A stretch of DNA of 45,007 nucleotides from Anaerolineae bacterium (lineage in GTDB: Bacteria; Chloroflexota; Anaerolineae; Aggregatilineales; Phototrophicaceae), in assembly GCA_023382675.1 (NCBI GenBank), contig JAHDWN010000021.1:65789-110795 (forward strand), given 5' to 3'. Under the pieces are notes generated by a model that saw only the letters and a program-made list of their open reading frames with translations, was not told the DNA's origin and made no database searches. Below, one piece after another: positions 23,974-34,194 of the stretch. Within the stretch, counting starts at the first letter, position 1, and every line of letters begins with the position of its first letter. The position numbers and the translations under genes are program-made.

Positions 23974-25077
23974 CTATGCCGATGTATCCGCCAATGCCAG
24001 ACCGAACGCCTCAGCCACCGCCGGATACGTAATTCGCCCATCGCGCATGTTCAGCCCTTTTGCCAGGCCCGGATCGCGCGCCATCGCTTCATCGACACCC
24101 AGATCTGCCACCCGCAAGATGTAACGCAGGGTTGCATTCGCCAGCCCAAAGCTCGACGTGCGCGGCACAGCCCCCGGCATGTTGGCGACACCATAGTGCA
24201 GCACGCCATCGACGACATAGGTGGGGTCACTGTGCGTGGTCGCGTGGGTCGTTTCGACGCAGCCGCCCTGATCCACAGCCACATCGACGATGACGCTGTT
24301 GCGGGGCATCAGGCTGAGCATGTCACGGCTGACGAGGTGCGGGGCGCGCGCGCCCGGTAGCAAGACCGCACCAATAACTGCGTCTGCGTCTCGCAGGCAG
24401 TCGGCGATATTCTGTTCATTCGAGTAGAGTGTGACGAACCGCCCGTGCAGCACCTCGTCTAGATAGCGTAGACGCTCTGTGTTGATGTCCAACAGCGTCA
24501 CCTCTGCACCCATGCCGAGCGCGACCTGCGCCGCATTCGTTCCAACCGTGCCGCCGCCCAGGACGACGACCTTCGCCGGGCGTACCCCTGGGATACCGCC
24601 CATCAGCACACCGCGCCCGCCTTCCGGCTTTTGTAGATAGTGAGCGACGACCTGCGTTGCCATGCGACCGGCGACCTCACTCATCGGCTGGAGCAAGGGT
24701 AAGTGCCCCTCGGCGCTTTCGACCGTTTCGTAGGCCAGGCCAATGACGCCGCTCTCCAGCATCGCGAGCGTGAGCGGCTCACTGGCTGCCAGGTGCAGAT
24801 AAGTAAACAACACGAGATCGGGGCGCAAATAAGCATATTCTGTGGGCTGCGGCTCTTTGACCTTGACCACCAGGTTTGCGCGCTGCCACACTGCATCTGT
24901 CTGCTGCAACTGCGCGCCCGCCTGGACATATTCCGCGTCCGGGAAGCCGCTGCCTTCGCCGGCGTTGTATTCCACCAGCACGGTGTGTCCGTGCTTGATC
25001 AATTCGCGCACTCCACTGGGCGGGAGGGCGACTCGGTATTCGTTATTCTTAATCTCTTTGGGGATGCCGATGATCAC
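23974..25077 (-). CDS. ald: alanine dehydrogenase
   Basis: This 367-residue NAD-dependent enzyme catalyses L-alanine to pyruvate plus ammonia and the reverse. The N-terminus [20 protein letters not shown] is the family signature, with Arg15 binding substrate. KVKEPQ (Lys near 74) and YLHLA (catalytic His near 95) follow. The Rossmann fold has [35 protein letters not shown] and [18 protein letters not shown] are also diagnostic. Length is normal. The GTG start at 25077 is supported by GGAG 8 nt upstream. Upstream lies a likely -10 (TAGAAT on the minus strand) with an inverted repeat next to it, suggesting control by a dedicated regulator such as an Lrp/AldR type. Confidence 0.96.
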   Translation of the reverse strand: MIIGIPKEIKNNEYRVALPPSGVRELIKHGHTVLVEYNAGEGSGFPDAEYVQAGAQLQQTDAVWQRANLVVKVKEPQPTEYAYLRPDLVLFTYLHLAASEPLTLAMLESGVIGLAYETVESAEGHLPLLQPMSEVAGRMATQVVAHYLQKPEGGRGVLMGGIPGVRPAKVVVLGGGTVGTNAAQVALGMGAEVTLLDINTERLRYLDEVLHGRFVTLYSNEQNIADCLRDADAVIGAVLLPGARAPHLVSRDMLSLMPRNSVIVDVAVDQGGCVETTHATTHSDPTYVVDGVLHYGVANMPGAVPRTSSFGLANATLRYILRVADLGVDEAMARDPGLAKGLNMRDGRITYPAVAEAFGLALADTSA

Positions 25078-25124
25078 GGTTCGTTCTCCACTTTCTCACA
25101 GGGTGAGTGAAAACTTTAATTTCA

Positions 25125-25156
25125 TTCTACACAATGTCGTATAAAAAACGACATTA
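25125..25156 (-). promoter_or_regulatory. ald promoter with inverted-repeat operator
   Basis: On the minus strand TAGAAT (25130 to 25125) is a good -10 about 48 nt before the ald GTG. Immediately upstream, AATGTCGT (25134-25141) and ACGACATT (25149-25156) form a perfect 8-bp inverted repeat with a 7-nt AT spacer. It covers the -35 position, where no -35 hexamer is seen, so the site may bind an activator or a repressor. Confidence 0.55.
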
Positions 25157-25258
25157 ATCATACACTTTGCAGTAGAACACGCATGCCGAAATGTGAAAAT
25201 TGACCCGCTCTATATCTATTGTGACCCATTAAGGATTGTTAACGATAGCCATAGCTGC

Positions 25259-25287
25259 TTGACACACTTCAAAATCCGTGCTAGTCT
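25259..25287 (+). promoter_or_regulatory. promoter of the HTH gene
   Basis: A perfect -35 (TTGACA, 25259-25264) is followed after 17 nt by TAGTCT (25282-25287), a weak -10. Transcription would start near 25294, about 24 nt before the ATG at 25318. Confidence 0.6.
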
Positions 25288-25317
25288 TTGCTGTGGATTG
25301 GAGAAAGGGGTTTCCCT

Positions 25318-25533
25318 ATGGCACAAACCCAGAAGCCACGTATTGAAGCCGGTGCGGTGTATAGCCGCCAGGAGGCCGCTGAGTCGCTGGGAATCAGCCT
25401 CAGTACGCTCAAACGGCTGGTCAAGAACGGGCACTTGCGGGTGAGCAAGCCGAATGGGATGCGCCGCGTCTTCATTACCGGTGAAAGCATCCTCGCGATG
25501 CTCGAGAACACAGCCGTCGAAAGAGGTGCGTGA
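25318..25533 (+). CDS. excisionase-family helix-turn-helix protein
   Basis: This 71-residue DNA-binding protein has the MerR/excisionase winged-helix pattern: VYSRQEAAESLGISLSTLKR (helix-turn-helix), then LVKNGHLRVSKPNGMRRVFI (wing), then ITGESILAMLE. Such proteins either help phage or transposon integrases or act as small regulators. The ATG at 25318 is preferred to a start 30 nt upstream since the promoter's -10 overlaps that earlier start. AAAGGGG lies 7 nt upstream. The stop overlaps the next start by one base (TGATG). No integrase gene is nearby, so a mobile-element remnant and a free-standing regulator are both possible. Confidence 0.8.
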   Translation: MAQTQKPRIEAGAVYSRQEAAESLGISLSTLKRLVKNGHLRVSKPNGMRRVFITGESILAMLENTAVERGA

Positions 25534-25724
25534 TGAACGCGCAGTCGTATATTCGTCTCGTCCTACAACCGCATACGTCAGTCAAGAATCCGGCCTTGCT
25601 GGGGTCGATCTTTGCCCAGGGTGGATTCTGCCTCCGCGGCGGTTGGGATGCGGATGTTTATCCCGAACTGCGCAGCGGTCGCAATGGTCAGTCTCACAGG
25701 TGGAAGGGGTGTCGCCACAGATAG
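25533..25724 (+). CDS. small hypothetical protein coupled to the HTH gene
   Basis: This 63-residue frame starts on the last base of the HTH gene's stop codon (TGATG), with GAGG 6 nt before the ATG. That is strong evidence of translational coupling. The sequence (MNAQSYIRLVLQPHTSVKNP at the start) has no known domain and ends in a basic tail. A strong terminator begins 37 nt after its stop, closing a two-gene transcript. It could still be a chance frame. Confidence 0.45.
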   Translation: MNAQSYIRLVLQPHTSVKNPALLGSIFAQGGFCLRGGWDADVYPELRSGRNGQSHRWKGCRHR

Positions 25725-25760
25725 GCGCGTGACCCACCGCCCGCAAGTCCCTAAAGCCAG

Positions 25761-25797
25761 GGGCGTGAGACTGAAACTTCAGGCTCACGCCCTTTTT
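25761..25797 (+). terminator. strong intrinsic terminator
   Basis: GGGCGTGAG pairs perfectly with CTCACGCCC. The inner CTGA/TCAG extends the stem past an A-G mismatch, and T5 follows. This is the clearest Rho-independent terminator in the window and ends the HTH transcript. Confidence 0.88.
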
Positions 25798-25839
25798 ATT
25801 TGTCTGGTTCGTGCAGTACCGAGTGTACGAGGTGCCGAA

Positions 25840-26088
25840 ATGGGACTGAAGCAATTCCCTCAACAGCAACCCTACTGTGAAACACGCCTTGCCTGGTTGC
25901 TGGACGCGGTAGATGAACTCCATGGCGCGGTGAGTGAGGGCGAGCTGGAGACATTGACCAACCTGAGCGAGTTCGAAGTCATAAGCTGGCTGCGCGAGGT
26001 CATCTGGGTCGCGCAGGAGACACTGACGGAGATGGAACAGCGCAAGAGCCATGAGCCGCGATTGACGCTGGTGCGCAAATCATCGTAA
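25840..26088 (+). CDS. small hypothetical protein
   Basis: This 82-residue soluble, mostly helical, acidic protein has GAGGTG about 6 nt before its ATG. The sequence includes RLAWLLDAVDELHGAVSEGE, FEVISWLREVIWVAQETLTE and a basic C-terminus (RLTLVRKSS). There is no recognised family. It lies just beyond the strong terminator, so it needs its own promoter, which I could not place. A longer upstream frame crosses the terminator hairpin and is rejected. Confidence 0.6.
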   Translation: MGLKQFPQQQPYCETRLAWLLDAVDELHGAVSEGELETLTNLSEFEVISWLREVIWVAQETLTEMEQRKSHEPRLTLVRKSS

Positions 26089-26153
26089 TTGGCCTGACAC
26101 ACGTAACCAAACACATTCACATATTCGAGCGATACAACCGAGGACGCAATCTC

Positions 26154-26345
26154 ATGTTAAATGCGAAAGACCTACTTGTGCATCAGCAGCGGCAGCACGA
26201 GCTTCAACGTGAAGCACAGAATGAGCGGCTGGCACGCGAATCGAGGTCACTGTGGCGCGCGACTAAGACAGCTTTGACGACGAAGCGCACGCCGATGCAG
26301 ACCACGATGCGGAAACTCAGTCGGCTGACAACCTTGTTCCTGTAG
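26154..26345 (+). CDS. small basic hypothetical protein
   Basis: This 63-residue frame has GAGGA 9 nt before its ATG. The protein is a charged amphipathic helix (LLVHQQRQHELQREAQNERL) followed by a basic Thr-rich tail (TTMRKLSRLTTLFL). It could be a short membrane-binding or nucleic-acid-binding peptide. Similar short Arg/Gln-rich helices are frequent downstream ORFans. No homologue is recognised. Confidence 0.45.
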   Translation: MLNAKDLLVHQQRQHELQREAQNERLARESRSLWRATKTALTTKRTPMQTTMRKLSRLTTLFL

Positions 26346-26811
26346 TCCCTAACCCAGGGTACTCAAGAATCGGGCGCGGAAGCCGAGAAAGGGTATGGAA
26401 AGCAATGGCGTGCGGTGCGGATAGAACCGATCTTCACAGCGGCAACGACCGCCCACATGCTCCCTTAGCGATGAAGGAGCGCAGCGGTCGATGCCGAACC
26501 TGACGAACAGAATCGACCGAAATGCGCAGGCTATAACCACCGAGTGAGATGTATTGTAAGCAAGGCGCACACGGGTAAAGAAGACACGATCGAGATTGTA
26601 GTGGAAGCAGATGTGTACATCACCAGTCATTTGCACGGGACGGCGTTGGCGCAGGTAGGGTGTTGGCTCACGCCGTCTCGTTATTAGCGCATAACAGCAG
26701 TTAACAGTCGTTTAAGCCGACCAAATGAGCGGATCGAACATCGGAAATTGTGTATAATGAGGGAAGTTGTGAGGAAAATCACACACTGCACCGTTAATGC
26801 GAGAGGTACAT
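26346..26811. other. 466-nt stretch without a recognised gene, with inverted repeats
   Basis: No gene is clear here. An 8-bp inverted repeat CGGTCGAT/ATCGACCG spans 26485-26519, and a second, GACGGCGT/ACGCCGTC, lies near 26640-26677. One open stretch on the plus strand (GTG at 26544 to stop at 26687, 47 codons) reads VRCIVSKAHTGKEDTIEIVV and could be the remains of a gene, but it lacks a ribosome site. A frame on the minus strand (26349-26636) is not convincing. The region could be a decayed gene or hold a structured RNA. Confidence 0.35.
26753..26758 (+). promoter_or_regulatory. -10 hexamer before the HNH nuclease gene
   Basis: A perfect TATAAT lies 54 nt before the ATG at 26812. No good -35 is seen, so an activator or a relaxed -35 is likely. 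The transcript would carry a leader of about 48 nt. Confidence 0.55.
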
Positions 26812-27345
26812 ATGGTTCAAGGGCGTGTGCTGCTTCTCAATGGGCACACCTGGGAGCCGCTCTCTGTGATCACCATTCCCCGCGCGATCAATCTAGTGTT
26901 GGCGGAGAAGGCGATTGTAGTGGAGCAAAGCGGTGAGTTTTTGCGCACCGTCCGTGATAAGTTTCCCATTCCGTCGGTTATTGCGCTGCGCACGTATGTC
27001 AACGTGCCGCGCAGACAGGCACACTGGAGCCGCCGAGGCGTACTCGTGAGAGATAGCTTCACCTGTATCTACTGCGGCATCCAACCGGGACAGTTGATGC
27101 GTGGAAAAATGCTGACCAAGAGCGATTTCACCGTCGATCACGTCATTCCGCGGTCGCGTGGAGGACGCGACACCTGGACAAACACGGCTTGTGCTTGCTA
27201 CGCATGTAATCACCGCAAGGGCGACAGGCTGCCCCATGAAGCAGGTATGAAAATGGCGTGGGAGCCAAAAACGCCTCGCACGAGCTATCTGGTTGTTGCC
27301 GTTGGTAGCGGCAATGACACTTGGAGGCGCTACATCGAGTATTAA
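26812..27345 (+). CDS. HNH endonuclease family protein
   Basis: This 177-residue protein has a conserved N-terminal segment (VLLLNGHTWEPLSVITIPRA), then an HNH domain. CIYCG supplies two zinc cysteines, TVDHVIPRSRGG the catalytic His, and NTACACYACNHRKGDR the Asn, further cysteines and final His. Proteins with exactly this layout are common free-standing genes in Chloroflexota, Cyanobacteria and Actinobacteria; their job is unknown and they are not tied to a mobile element. The ATG at 26812 is chosen because GAGAGG lies 5 nt upstream. It is a single-gene transcript, with a TATAAT before and a perfect terminator right after. Confidence 0.88.
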   Translation: MVQGRVLLLNGHTWEPLSVITIPRAINLVLAEKAIVVEQSGEFLRTVRDKFPIPSVIALRTYVNVPRRQAHWSRRGVLVRDSFTCIYCGIQPGQLMRGKMLTKSDFTVDHVIPRSRGGRDTWTNTACACYACNHRKGDRLPHEAGMKMAWEPKTPRTSYLVVAVGSGNDTWRRYIEY

Positions 27346-27378
27346 ACTGAGTCGCAACACGCGACTCAGTTTTCATTT
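27345..27378 (+). terminator. intrinsic terminator after the HNH gene
   Basis: AACTGAGTCGC and GCGACTCAGTT form a perfect 11-bp stem with an AACAC loop, followed by TTCATTTCTT. The stem starts on the last base of the HNH stop codon. Confidence 0.85.
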
Positions 27379-27451
27379 CTTCACCTGCTGCCAGCCAGCC
27401 GGAAGTATTTATGCTCACATTTTCCCGGCTTGTGCGAACGCTGTCATCCCT

Positions 27452-27997
27452 CTATGTTACAGAAACATCCCCGATCACCTTTTTGCATGTCTCTAACCAT
27501 GCCAGATAGGTCTTTTCCAGCGCGATGCCTAAGTCAAGCGTCAAACGCCAGAAGATCTCACGTCTCTCCATGGCTGCATTGTCGAGCTTCGGCAGCGGAA
27601 TGTTTTCGTAGGTGAGCAGGCGGGCTTGATGGCCGGCGATGTGCCTTTCGATTTGATCCAGGATGACATCGCGTGGAAGCTGTTCGGCGAAGAAGAGCTG
27701 CACTAGAAAGGCCTCGCGATAGACAGGCAGTGGCTGTTCCGTCCCCAACCATCGCTCAAGTTCGGCGCGCCCTGTGTCTGTCAGGCTGTAGATCTTTCTA
27801 TTGGGCCGCTCGTGCTGGATTTCAAGTTGGCTGGAAATCCAACCTGCCTCGGCCATCTTGTCCAGCGTGCGGTAGATCTGCGCCTGATCCGCCTGCCAGA
27901 AGTGAGCGATAGTCTGCTCAAAAGCCAGGTGTTTGAGGTCATATCCAGACATCGACTGGATGGACAACAAGCCGAGAATAGCGTGACTGAGGGACAT
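27452..27997 (-). CDS. PadR-family transcriptional regulator
   Basis: This 181-residue regulator begins MSLSHAILGLLSIQSMSGYD, the PadR winged-helix start, then has QIYRTLDKMAEAGWI and KIYSLTDTGRAELERWL. The C-terminal helical part (about 95-181) matches the dimerisation region of the AphA/PadR-like C-domain. The ATG at 27997 has a near-perfect GGAGGTG 4 nt upstream; a start 27 nt earlier is unneeded. It is divergent from the Ddn-like gene at 28103, and a 12-bp inverted repeat between them is the likely operator for both genes. It probably represses that gene until an aromatic or toxic ligand binds. Confidence 0.9.
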   Translation of the reverse strand: MSLSHAILGLLSIQSMSGYDLKHLAFEQTIAHFWQADQAQIYRTLDKMAEAGWISSQLEIQHERPNRKIYSLTDTGRAELERWLGTEQPLPVYREAFLVQLFFAEQLPRDVILDQIERHIAGHQARLLTYENIPLPKLDNAAMERREIFWRLTLDLGIALEKTYLAWLETCKKVIGDVSVT

Positions 27998-28053
27998 TGC
28001 ACCTCCCGTGACATTTGTCGTCAATGCTCATTGCAGATGACACCTTCATCTAT

Positions 28054-28091
28054 CATATATGACTTGTATACTATCTGTAAAGTCATATATG
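28054..28091. promoter_or_regulatory. PadR operator and divergent promoter
   Basis: CATATATGACTT (28054-28065) and AAGTCATATATG (28080-28091) form a perfect 12-bp inverted repeat with a 14-nt spacer. The spacer holds TATACT (28067-28072), a -10 hexamer for the rightward gene. A dimer bound here would block that promoter. Confidence 0.72.
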
Positions 28092-28102
28092 GATAGGGAA
28101 CC

Positions 28103-28525
28103 ATGTCTACGACTCAAAATACCACCCAATCACCCTGGATCACGTTCGTGCGCCTGCAAAATCCGTTCATGAAATGGCTGTTGTCATCTCCGCTGCATTT
28201 CTTCGTCAGCCGTTTCTACATGCTGATCACCGTCACCGGGCGCAAAACAGGTCGGCAGTATACGACGCCGGTTCAATACTCCCGAAGCGGCGGCGAGCTT
28301 GTCATTGTGACGAGTGAAAGCTATCGCTGGTGGCGTAATCTGGTCGGCGGCGCTGAAGTCCAACTGCTCCTGCGTGGACGCCAATGTACGGGTCTTGCTC
28401 AGGTAAGTAGCGAGCCAACAGCCATCGCGACTGCATTAGGGCAGTTATATCCTCAGATCGCGCCAGCAAAGCGAGTCGGTTTCGCAGCGGGCAAGGTGCT
28501 CATTACCATCCAATTGAATGCGTAG
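28103..28525 (+). CDS. Ddn-like (DUF385) nitroreductase family protein
   Basis: This 140-residue split beta-barrel protein has FYMLITVTGRKTGRQYTTPV, the TGRKTGxxxTTPV signature of the F420-dependent nitroreductase family, and ESYRWWRNLVGGAEVQLLLR, matching the WxxNLxGxxxVxL block. It is shorter than the copy at 21361 and has no membrane helix. Likely cofactor: F420 or a flavin (inference). AGGGA lies 4-5 nt upstream. It is divergent from the PadR regulator and probably controlled by it through the inverted repeat over its -10. Confidence 0.85.
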   Translation: MSTTQNTTQSPWITFVRLQNPFMKWLLSSPLHFFVSRFYMLITVTGRKTGRQYTTPVQYSRSGGELVIVTSESYRWWRNLVGGAEVQLLLRGRQCTGLAQVSSEPTAIATALGQLYPQIAPAKRVGFAAGKVLITIQLNA

Positions 28526-28883
28526 GCAACATACTGCGACAGGGCGAATCCCACTCCTTATGTGGAACCGGCAGTACCGCCTGAGATTGAACCTGCCACT
28601 TGATTTCACCGGCCAGTAATGGTAGAACATATGAGCGATATAGTGGGGATTTTCGCGACATCACTTCCATAGCACACACTATCAATCGATTGAAACATTG
28701 CCCCTATCTGCAAGCAAATCAACACGAAATATCTGCGCCCTGACGGAGACATCTAGCCAATTCACATGTGATGCACATGCCGAGCATGATCGATTTCTGG
28801 CAGAATCGGCGGAATAAGCGAAAATCTCCGGTGACAAAATGCTGCACATGCCGAGCAGATACCTCCAATGACGAGGTTGATCC
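28526..28883. other. 358-nt gap with no gene
   Basis: No credible gene is seen. It separates the Ddn-like gene from the DNA-end-processing cassette and should hold the cassette's promoter. No good -35/-10 pair was found. The only notable feature is the 15-bp direct repeat at 28772 and 28843. Confidence 0.5.
28772..28857 (+). repeat. 15-bp direct repeat upstream of the helicase-nuclease cassette
   Basis: TGCACATGCCGAGCA occurs at 28772-28786 and again at 28843-28857, 71 bp apart start to start (about seven helical turns). The second copy ends 26 nt before the cassette's ATG. It may be a regulator site; it does not match an SOS box known to me. Confidence 0.6.
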
Positions 28884-30969
28884 ATGCACCTGATCAAGAA
28901 ACAGCAAGAGATTGCCAATGCCCATTTCGACACCACAGTCTTCGCCGAAGGCGTGGCGGGGACAGGTAAAACGACAGCAGCCATCGAGCGCATCAAGAGC
29001 CTGATCAAGTCCGGCGTCTCGGCGGATTCGATCCTGGTGCTGACGCCGCAGGCAACCCTGGCACTGCCTTACCGCACGGCGCTGCGCCGCTCGCGCGTCA
29101 AGACTGCCGCCGACGTGCATACCGAAACGCTCGGTAGCCTTGCTTTCCGCATGGTCGATTTGTTCTGGCCGCTGCTCCCAGACGAGTTTACGCTGAAAGG
29201 TCGCCCGCATTTTCTCACGCTGGAAATGGTGCAGTATTACATGTCACGGCTGGTCGAACCGGAGATTCGGCGACAGGACTACTTCAATAGCGTTCATATC
29301 AGCCGCAACCGTCTCTATACCCAGATTGTCGATAATCTCAATAAAGCTGCTCTGATCGGCTTTCCGCATGAGCAAATCGGTGAGCGATTGAAATCCGCCT
29401 GGCTGGGCGATGTCGAGCAGACCTACATCTATGATGATGCGCAGGCGTGTGCCAATCTCTTTCGTGAGAAGTGCCGCGAATACAACATGTTCGATTTCTC
29501 GCTGCAAGTCGCCCTGTTTCGGGATTATCTCTGGCAACAACAGCCCGTTCGCGTTTATATGACGAAGAAATATCGCCATCTGATTGTGGAAAATATCGAG
29601 GAAGACACGCCTGCGACCCATGAGTTGCTGCGCGAGTGGCTGCCTGTGTGCGAATCGGCGGTGCTGATCTATGACAAAGACGGAGGCTTCCGGCGCTTTC
29701 TGGGCGCTGATCCGGATAATGCTCTCACGTTGAAGGATGTTTGCAAGGTACACGTCGAATTGGATCGCGGGCGGGTGATGTCGCCCGACCTTGAAGCCTT
29801 CCAGATCGCTATCGCGCCTCATCTGGGCGAAAAGAATGGCGCAACACGACCGAAGACAGGCGATCCCAGGGGAGCCATTGCTTACTCGCAAGACACACGC
29901 TACCAACCGCAGATGATCGACTGGGCGGTCGAGCACATCGCGTCACTTGTGCATGACCAGGGCGTGTCACCGCGCGAGATTGTTGTTCTGTCCGCTTTTA
30001 TGCCGGACGCGCTGCGCTTCTCGCTGCAAAGCCGGTTGGATGAGCGCCATGTTCCAAGCCGAACCCACCGTCCATCGCGTGCGCTGCGTGAGGAACCGGC
30101 GGCGCGCGCGCTGCTGACCTTAGCCAGGCTGGCGCATCCCGATTGGGGCATGAAGCCGAGCAAGTACGACGTGACTTATGCCCTGACGGCTGCTATCGCC
30201 GACCTGGATCTGGTACGTGCGCGCCTGCTGACCGATATCTTGTATCGCGATGGGCGGTTGCTGCCATTCGAGCATATCAGCGAAGCGCAGATGCAAAGCC
30301 GGATTACATTCGATCTGGGCGGGCGTTACGATACGCTGCGCGCATGGCTGGATACGTACAGCTCGACATTAGCGCTGCCGTTGGATGTTTTTTTCAGCAA
30401 GCTGTTTGGCGAAGTGTTGTCGCAGCCTAAATTCGGCTTTCATAAGCGCTTCGACGCGGCGAATGTCGCGGCCAATCTCGTCGACTCGGCGCGCGAATTT
30501 CGCCAGGAAGTGGGGAAGATCGAGCCGGATGTACCCGCCGCGCCGGAGTACGTGCGGATGGTCGATGCCGGCGTGATTGCGAATCTTTATGTGCGCGACT
30601 GGGAAGCGGAAAAGCAGGATGCCGTCTTGATCGCGCCGGCTTATACGTTCCTGCTCTACAACCAGCCTGTCGAGTACCAGTTCTGGCTCAACATCGGCGC
30701 ATCAGGCTGGGGGCAGCGTCTCCATCAACCCCTGACGCATCCCTATGTCATGAGCCTCCAGTGGGATGAGAACGCCAAATGGACGGACGCGATGGAGGTC
30801 GTCGCCAGCCAAAAGGCCCTCTACTACCTGATTGCCGGGCTGATTCGTCGCTGCCGCAAAGGCATTTATCTTGGTTACAGCGAGTATGGCGAGCAAGGGC
30901 TTGAACAGCGTGGCCCGCTGCTGATGGCGGTGCAGAACATGCTGCGGCGTTTAGTGCGGGAGGAACGCC

Positions 30970-30977
<8 letters not shown>
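28884..30977 (+). CDS. AddB-like helicase-fold protein with degenerate Walker B
   Basis: This 697-residue protein starts with a Walker A in UvrD style (EGVAGTGKTTAAIERI, residues 22-37) and SILVLTPQATLALPYRTAL, like motif Ia. The expected Walker B (DExQD) reads HLIVENIEED near residue 237, with Asp-Glu replaced by Glu-Asn. No motif V or VI (KGLEW, YVGMTRA) is found. The C-terminus instead ends YLIAGLIRRCRKGIYLGYSE. So it probably binds ATP but is not a working helicase, as in AddB of AddAB. It lacks the nuclease part of AddB, which appears to be the third gene of the cassette. GAGG lies 7 nt before the ATG. It overlaps the next gene by 8 nt. It may instead be a regulatory subunit of a new type. 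Confidence 0.8.
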
Positions 30978-33194
<2,217 letters not shown>

Positions 33195-33198
<4 letters not shown>

Positions 33199-34019
33199 AC
33201 CTGCCCGACGATTTCGTCTTCAGCCAGACGAGCTTACAAGATTACGTCGATTGCCCGCGCCGCTTCGAACTCCGCTACGTGCTGCGGCAGCGCTGGCCTG
33301 CGCCAGAAGTGGACGATATGCTGGAGTTTGAGGCGCGGATGGAGAAAGGCGACCAGTTCCACCATCTTGTTCACCAACATCTGGCGGGGATCGCGGCGGA
33401 GAAGCTGCTTGCCAGCAGCGGCGACGCGGACGTGCGCCGCTGGTTCGAGATGTATCTGGAGACCGGGCTGGAAGATGTGCCGGAACCGCGCCGCCCCGAG
33501 ACGACAATTACCGTACCGTTGGGTGAGGCGATGGTGCTGGCGAAGTTCGACCTGCTGGCAGTGGAGCCGGGCGGGCGGGCGTTGATCGTCGACTGGAAGA
33601 CATCGGAGCGGCTGCCGTCGGCGGAGCGGCTGGCGAAACGGTTACAGACCATCGTCTATCGCTATGTGCTGGCAGCCGGTGGCGATGCTTTTTACGGTGG
33701 ACAACCGATCCCGCCAGAGCGGATCGAAATGATCTACTGGTACGCGGATCATGAGGGGACAACACGACGCTTTCCTTACGATGCCAGGCAGTTCGCGGCA
33801 GATGCGGCGTATCTGGAAGGGCTGGCCAATGAGATCGCGACCCGGCCAGCTTTCCCGCTGACGCCGGACGTAACCCGCTGCCGGTTCTGTCCCTACCGTT
33901 CGCTCTGCGACCGCGGTGTGCAAGCAGGCCGCCTGGAAGAATGGGACGACGACGAGGACGAGATAGACCTCACTACCTTCACCCTCGACATTGACCAGAT
34001 CGCGGAGATCGAATATTGA
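33195..34019 (+). CDS. RecB/Cas4-type PD-(D/E)XK nuclease with Fe-S cysteines
   Basis: This 274-residue nuclease begins FVFSQTSLQDYVDCPRRFEL, the opening of RecB-family and AddB C-terminal nucleases, where the Cys is an Fe-S ligand. The active site follows: HHLVHQH (His), KFDLLAVE (Asp), and IVDWKTSERLP (Asp-x-Lys of PD-(D/E)XK) near residue 134, then QTIVYRYVL. CRFCPYRSLC near residue 228 gives the last three cysteines. Four cysteines in this order hold a 4Fe-4S cluster in AddB and Cas4. The tail is strongly acidic (EEWDDDEDEIDL). ATG 33195 overlaps the helicase stop (ATGA). A start 27 nt upstream is less likely. No other cas gene is present, so it is not a CRISPR adaptation protein. Confidence 0.9.
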
Positions 34020-34145
34020 GAGGGAGATAATTCGCCTCACCCCGCGATCCGGTTGCTCGCGATTCTTCGTGATCGCACGCTGGAGACCCCTTTGACCCCT
34101 TTATCCAGGGTGTCCGCTGGGCAGAGGCAACGCCTGCTCCCGCGT

Positions 34146-34151
34146 TATAAT
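34146..34151 (+). promoter_or_regulatory. -10 hexamer before the VOC gene
   Basis: A perfect TATAAT lies 49 nt before the ATG at 34195, within the 175-nt gap after the nuclease cassette. No good -35 is seen. It starts a new transcript for the VOC and methyltransferase genes. Confidence 0.45.
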
Positions 34152-34194
34152 GAGATGAACTGCTCGTCAAGATACGCGCACCAGGGAATGCGAT

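Noticed and set aside
25318-25533. Prophage excisionase with nearby att site
   Set aside because: No integrase, phage gene or tRNA-associated repeat is visible, so only the HTH assignment is kept.
26812-27345. HNH protein as homing endonuclease or IscB-like nuclease
   Set aside because: It has no RuvC part, intron or inserted-gene signs. The layout matches the common free-standing HNH family.
28772-28857. Start of a CRISPR array or transposon end
   Set aside because: There are only two 15-bp direct copies with a 56-nt gap and no further units or terminal inverted repeats.
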